In this document: piece by piece, positions 6,031 through 7,973 of the stretch | Numbering within the stretch: position 1 is the stretch's first letter | Layout of the letters: each line of letters starts with the position of its first letter | Origin: CAZQYC01 sp043746555 | GTDB lineage: Bacteria > Pseudomonadota > Gammaproteobacteria > Steroidobacterales > Steroidobacteraceae | Length of the DNA stretch: 7,973 bases | Assembly (NCBI GenBank): GCA_043746555.1 | Contig: JAYTQU010000163.1 | Span: forward strand, 1 to 7,973 | Reading direction: 5' to 3' | Program-made: the position numbers and the translations under genes | The notes under the pieces: model-generated | The model's input: the letters and a program-made list of their open reading frames with translations, nothing else | What the model was told of the DNA's origin: nothing | Databases searched by the model: none

Positions 6031-6045
6031 CAATTTTCGGCGATG
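6031..6045. repeat. Partial third copy of the repeat spacer
   Basis: CAATTTTCGGCGATG repeats 5931-5945 exactly, then diverges. It is the last recognisable piece of the repeat element before the TlpA-like gene. Confidence 0.7.
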
Positions 6046-6308
6046 CGATGTTGGGTCGATGGCGTGGGTGGTGAGCGCAAGTCGCATCGATGTCAAAGCG
6101 GCGAGCGCAATCGACGTCGGTGTGCCGCGACAAAAAGGCAAACTGTGCAATGAGTCACATGCAGGCGCAGCGGCAACGCAGACGTATCACATTTGCTTCG
6201 TTGACATATTTGCACTCGCTATGCACGCTAGCTGCGCTACGCATTGGAGTTTTGAGCCGCGCATTCGATTTCCCAATACCATATGAAAACCACTGCCGAA
6301 CCAACCGT
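6046..6308. other. Gene-free stretch upstream of the TlpA-like gene
   Basis: No supported gene is present. The upstream part of the TlpA frame is open from 6090, but it has no family similarity I can see and precedes the signal peptide. A perfect TTGACA lies at 6201-6206. The nearest -10-like TATGCA (6220-6225) is only 13 nt away, so I do not call a promoter. A nine-codon ORF (6283-6312) ends in an ATGA overlap with the TlpA start. Confidence 0.5.
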
Positions 6309-6881
6309 ATGAGGTTCGATTTCTCCACTGTTCGCGTTTTCTGGCGACCTAGTGCGTTAAGGGCGTTCGCCATGACGGTCGCACTGTTGTCGGTCGATGT
6401 CGTTCTCGACGCGGTTCGCGCCGAAGGTACGGTGGCCGAAACGGCCGCAGCCAAAAATAGCGCGAAAGAGGCGCCGGAATTCGTATTGCGATCGCTGGAC
6501 GGCAAAAATCTGCGTTTGTCGGAGTTTCGCGGCGACGTGGTGATGCTTACTTTTTGGGCGAGTTGGTGTGGCGGGTGTCGCCAGGCGATGCCGGCGTTCA
6601 ACGAGTTAGACGACAAATATCGCCGCGCCGGCTTGGTATTGCTCAGCGTGAATATGGACGACGAAACGCAGCGCGCCGAGCGAATGTCGCGTGGTTTGAA
6701 AATTCACTTTCCCGTTTTGCGCGACGAACAAAAAAGCGTAAGTCGTTTGTATCACGCCGACATGTTGCCACTGACGGTGTTGATCGATCGCGAAGGGGCA
6801 GTGCGTTATTCGCACACCGGTTACAACTTGGGCGACGAGCACAAGTACTTGACCGAACTGCGAGCGCTATTGAATGAATGA
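6309..6881 (+). CDS. Exported TlpA/ResA-type thioredoxin-fold protein (CGGC active site)
   Basis: This encodes a 190-residue periplasmic thiol-disulfide protein. ATG 6309 starts a signal peptide with basic residues (RPSALRA) before a hydrophobic core and a probable VRA/EG cleavage near residue 38. Starting instead at ATG 6372 would lose the basic region. No clear Shine-Dalgarno precedes 6309. The thioredoxin fold shows APEFVLRSLDGKNLRLSEFRG, then TFWASWCGGCRQAMPAFNEL with Cys87 and Cys90, LLSVNMDD, and the cis-proline region MLPLTVLIDREG (Pro154). Family members act in cytochrome c maturation or in resistance to oxidative or redox stress. The dipeptide Gly-Gly between the cysteines differs from the more usual GP, PP, VP or EP. 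It is the first gene of a probable operon with the following exported proteins, neither of which contains a cysteine in the visible part, so its client is not obvious. Confidence 0.9.
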   Translation: MRFDFSTVRVFWRPSALRAFAMTVALLSVDVVLDAVRAEGTVAETAAAKNSAKEAPEFVLRSLDGKNLRLSEFRGDVVMLTFWASWCGGCRQAMPAFNELDDKYRRAGLVLLSVNMDDETQRAERMSRGLKIHFPVLRDEQKSVSRLYHADMLPLTVLIDREGAVRYSHTGYNLGDEHKYLTELRALLNE

Positions 6882-6921
6882 TATAAAGATTCAGGTATTC
6901 GTGACTGATAAGGTGGGCGGG

Positions 6922-7677
6922 ATGATTCGCAGGCTGACTCGACAATCGCATTCGATGCTCTTGGGCGTGGCGTTAAGCGTCTTCGCCATAGTCGCTGTCG
7001 CGCAAGAAGCGCCGAAGGAGACGCCACTACGCACCGAACCTGCGACCGAAACTGTGCCCGCCGCCACTGCGCAAGAACCCATCTCAACACAACCCGTGAC
7101 GACTCCGCCCGACGCCACGAAAACGCCGGCGGATACGGTAACGCCCGCCAATACGGCAACTCCGGCCAATGCCGCGGATACACCGGCCGCAGACGCGCCT
7201 TCTGCAGCGGCGGAACCGCCGGCGCAAGAATTCAAAAGCCTCGATCAAGATGTTCAGTCGCTGAAAAAAGAAGTGCTCGATCTTAATCGCGAGTTGTTCG
7301 TGCTCGAAGAAGAATTATTGTTTCCGGCGAATACGCAAGTGGCCGTGTTCGTATCGATCGACGTCGGCGCGTTCTTCGGCCTCGACACGCTAACGCTCAA
7401 GATCGACAACAAAGAAGTCGCCAACTATTTGTATACCGAGCGTGAAGCTCAAGCGCTGCTCAAGGGCGGCGTACAACGCGTGTATTTGGGTAATCTCAAG
7501 GTCGGCGAGCATGAGTTGGTAGCTTTCTTCACGGGCAAGGGACCGCACGTTCGCGATTACAAACGCGGTACCTCGCTGACGTTTGAAAAAGGCGTCGGCG
7601 CTAAATATCTCGAGCTCAAGATCACCGACAAGAAGGTCAAAGAGCAACCCGAATTTGCCGTGAAGGAATGGGAATAA
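6922..7677 (+). CDS. Exported coiled-coil/beta-domain protein, unknown function
   Basis: This 251-residue protein has no function I can name. I prefer ATG 6922, which is preceded by an AAGGTGG Shine-Dalgarno-like motif about 6 nt away and opens a clean signal peptide (MIRRLTR, hydrophobic core, cleavage AVA/QEA at 27/28). The frame extends back to ATG 6874, overlapping the TlpA stop, but that adds 16 residues before the signal. Residues 28-103 are Pro/Ala/Thr-rich with PAN-T/A and TPAD-type repetition, likely a flexible linker. Residues 104-134 (FKSLDQDVQSLKKEVLDLN onwards) form a short coiled coil. Residues 136-251 look beta-rich: VAVFVSIDVGAFFGLDTLTL, NYLYTEREAQALLKGGVQRV, YLGNLKVGEHELVAFFTGKG. 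There are no cysteines. It stands between the thioredoxin gene and a TPR-like gene and probably works with the latter in the periplasm. Confidence 0.88.
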   Translation: MIRRLTRQSHSMLLGVALSVFAIVAVAQEAPKETPLRTEPATETVPAATAQEPISTQPVTTPPDATKTPADTVTPANTATPANAADTPAADAPSAAAEPPAQEFKSLDQDVQSLKKEVLDLNRELFVLEEELLFPANTQVAVFVSIDVGAFFGLDTLTLKIDNKEVANYLYTEREAQALLKGGVQRVYLGNLKVGEHELVAFFTGKGPHVRDYKRGTSLTFEKGVGAKYLELKITDKKVKEQPEFAVKEWE

Positions 7678-7720
7678 CTCCCACGCCGGCTGCCAGACTT
7701 TGATATCGAACACCCGTCTC

Positions 7721-7973
7721 GTGAGCAATGTACGCCGACAATTCGTTCTTGCCTTGCTGGTGACGATGAGCGCGCTGTGGGCGACGCGAGTCGATGCCGC
7801 ATGGCTATTTTGGAAGAAGAAACCGCCGCCGAAACTGCTTGCGACTTCGCAAGTCGTTCAAGATCTCTACTACGGCGATGTCCTGTTTTACTTCTATCAA
7901 GGCGATTACTTCGAGGCCCTTACGCGCGTCGATGCAGCGTTGGAATTGGGTCGCGTAGAACATCATCAAATCG
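7721..7973 (+). CDS. Exported TPR-like protein, 5' part
   Basis: The frame is open to the right edge, with 84 codons visible. I start it at GTG 7721, which opens a signal peptide (MSNVRRQF, hydrophobic core, cleavage near RVDAA/W). A TTG at 7700 in the same frame is possible. No clear Shine-Dalgarno is seen. After a basic WKKKPPPK segment comes VVQDLYYGDVLFYFYQGDYFEALTRVDAALELGRVEHH. This alternates small and aromatic positions like a tetratricopeptide helix pair and resembles conserved exported TPR proteins of gammaproteobacteria. It begins 43 nt after the previous stop on the same strand, so it is probably cotranscribed. Function and length are unknown because the gene leaves the window. 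Confidence 0.75.
   Translation, partial: MSNVRRQFVLALLVTMSALWATRVDAAWLFWKKKPPPKLLATSQVVQDLYYGDVLFYFYQGDYFEALTRVDAALELGRVEHHQI

Noticed and set aside
5894..6045. CRISPR array
   Set aside because: There are only two exact units, the spacer is 12 nt and itself repeated, and no cas gene is in view.
5689..6133. - strand ORFs across the repeat element
   Set aside because: Their sequence is mostly the translated tandem repeat (recurrent short Tyr/Pro/His strings). They have no start signal and would cross the terminator hairpin.
6201..6225. Sigma-70 promoter for the TlpA-like gene
   Set aside because: TTGACA is perfect, but the only -10-like hexamer is 13 nt away instead of 16-18.

Overview
The window reads as chromosomal DNA of a moderately GC-rich proteobacterium, most likely a gammaproteobacterium of the broad Xanthomonadales/Nevskiales/Steroidobacter type. 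I infer this from the style of the envelope proteins and from the sigma factor/kinase pair. No rRNA, tRNA or species marker is present, so the assignment is tentative.

Layout, left to right. (1) The 3' part of msrA (methionine sulfoxide reductase A, + strand) runs in from the left edge. (2) Convergent with it is a secreted SYLF/Ysc84-domain protein (- strand). (3) A gene-free divergent region carries an operator-like element. It is followed by a tiny secreted repeat protein (+) with an excellent ribosome binding site and two consecutive intrinsic terminators. (4) On the - strand lies a two-gene operon. An ECF sigma factor resembling group ECF43 is followed 6 nt later by a 904-residue membrane-anchored Ser/Thr kinase with a C-terminal TPR domain. 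The sigma factor has uncharged residues, including a threonine, where the acidic DAED motif of region 2.2 normally lies. This is the known signature of sigma factors switched on by kinase phosphorylation. (5) About 850 nt without a convincing protein gene follow. They contain a second copy of the operator-like element, a strong orphan terminator that suggests a small RNA, and a tandem 49-nt repeat with an adjoining inverted repeat. (6) A + strand cluster of three exported proteins runs off the right edge: a TlpA-type thioredoxin, a coiled-coil/beta-domain protein of unknown function, and the start of a TPR-like protein.

The most interesting pattern is the 40-nt element found at both 1598-1637 and 5662-5701, 30 of 40 positions identical without gaps. 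One copy lies upstream of the sigma/kinase operon and of the putative small RNA. The other lies between the SYLF gene and the tiny secreted protein. Both + strand units are short and end in strong terminators. A simple hypothesis is that the phospho-regulated sigma factor, or a regulator linked to it, acts at both sites and controls its own operon, a small RNA and a small secreted peptide. This is inference and needs transcript mapping.
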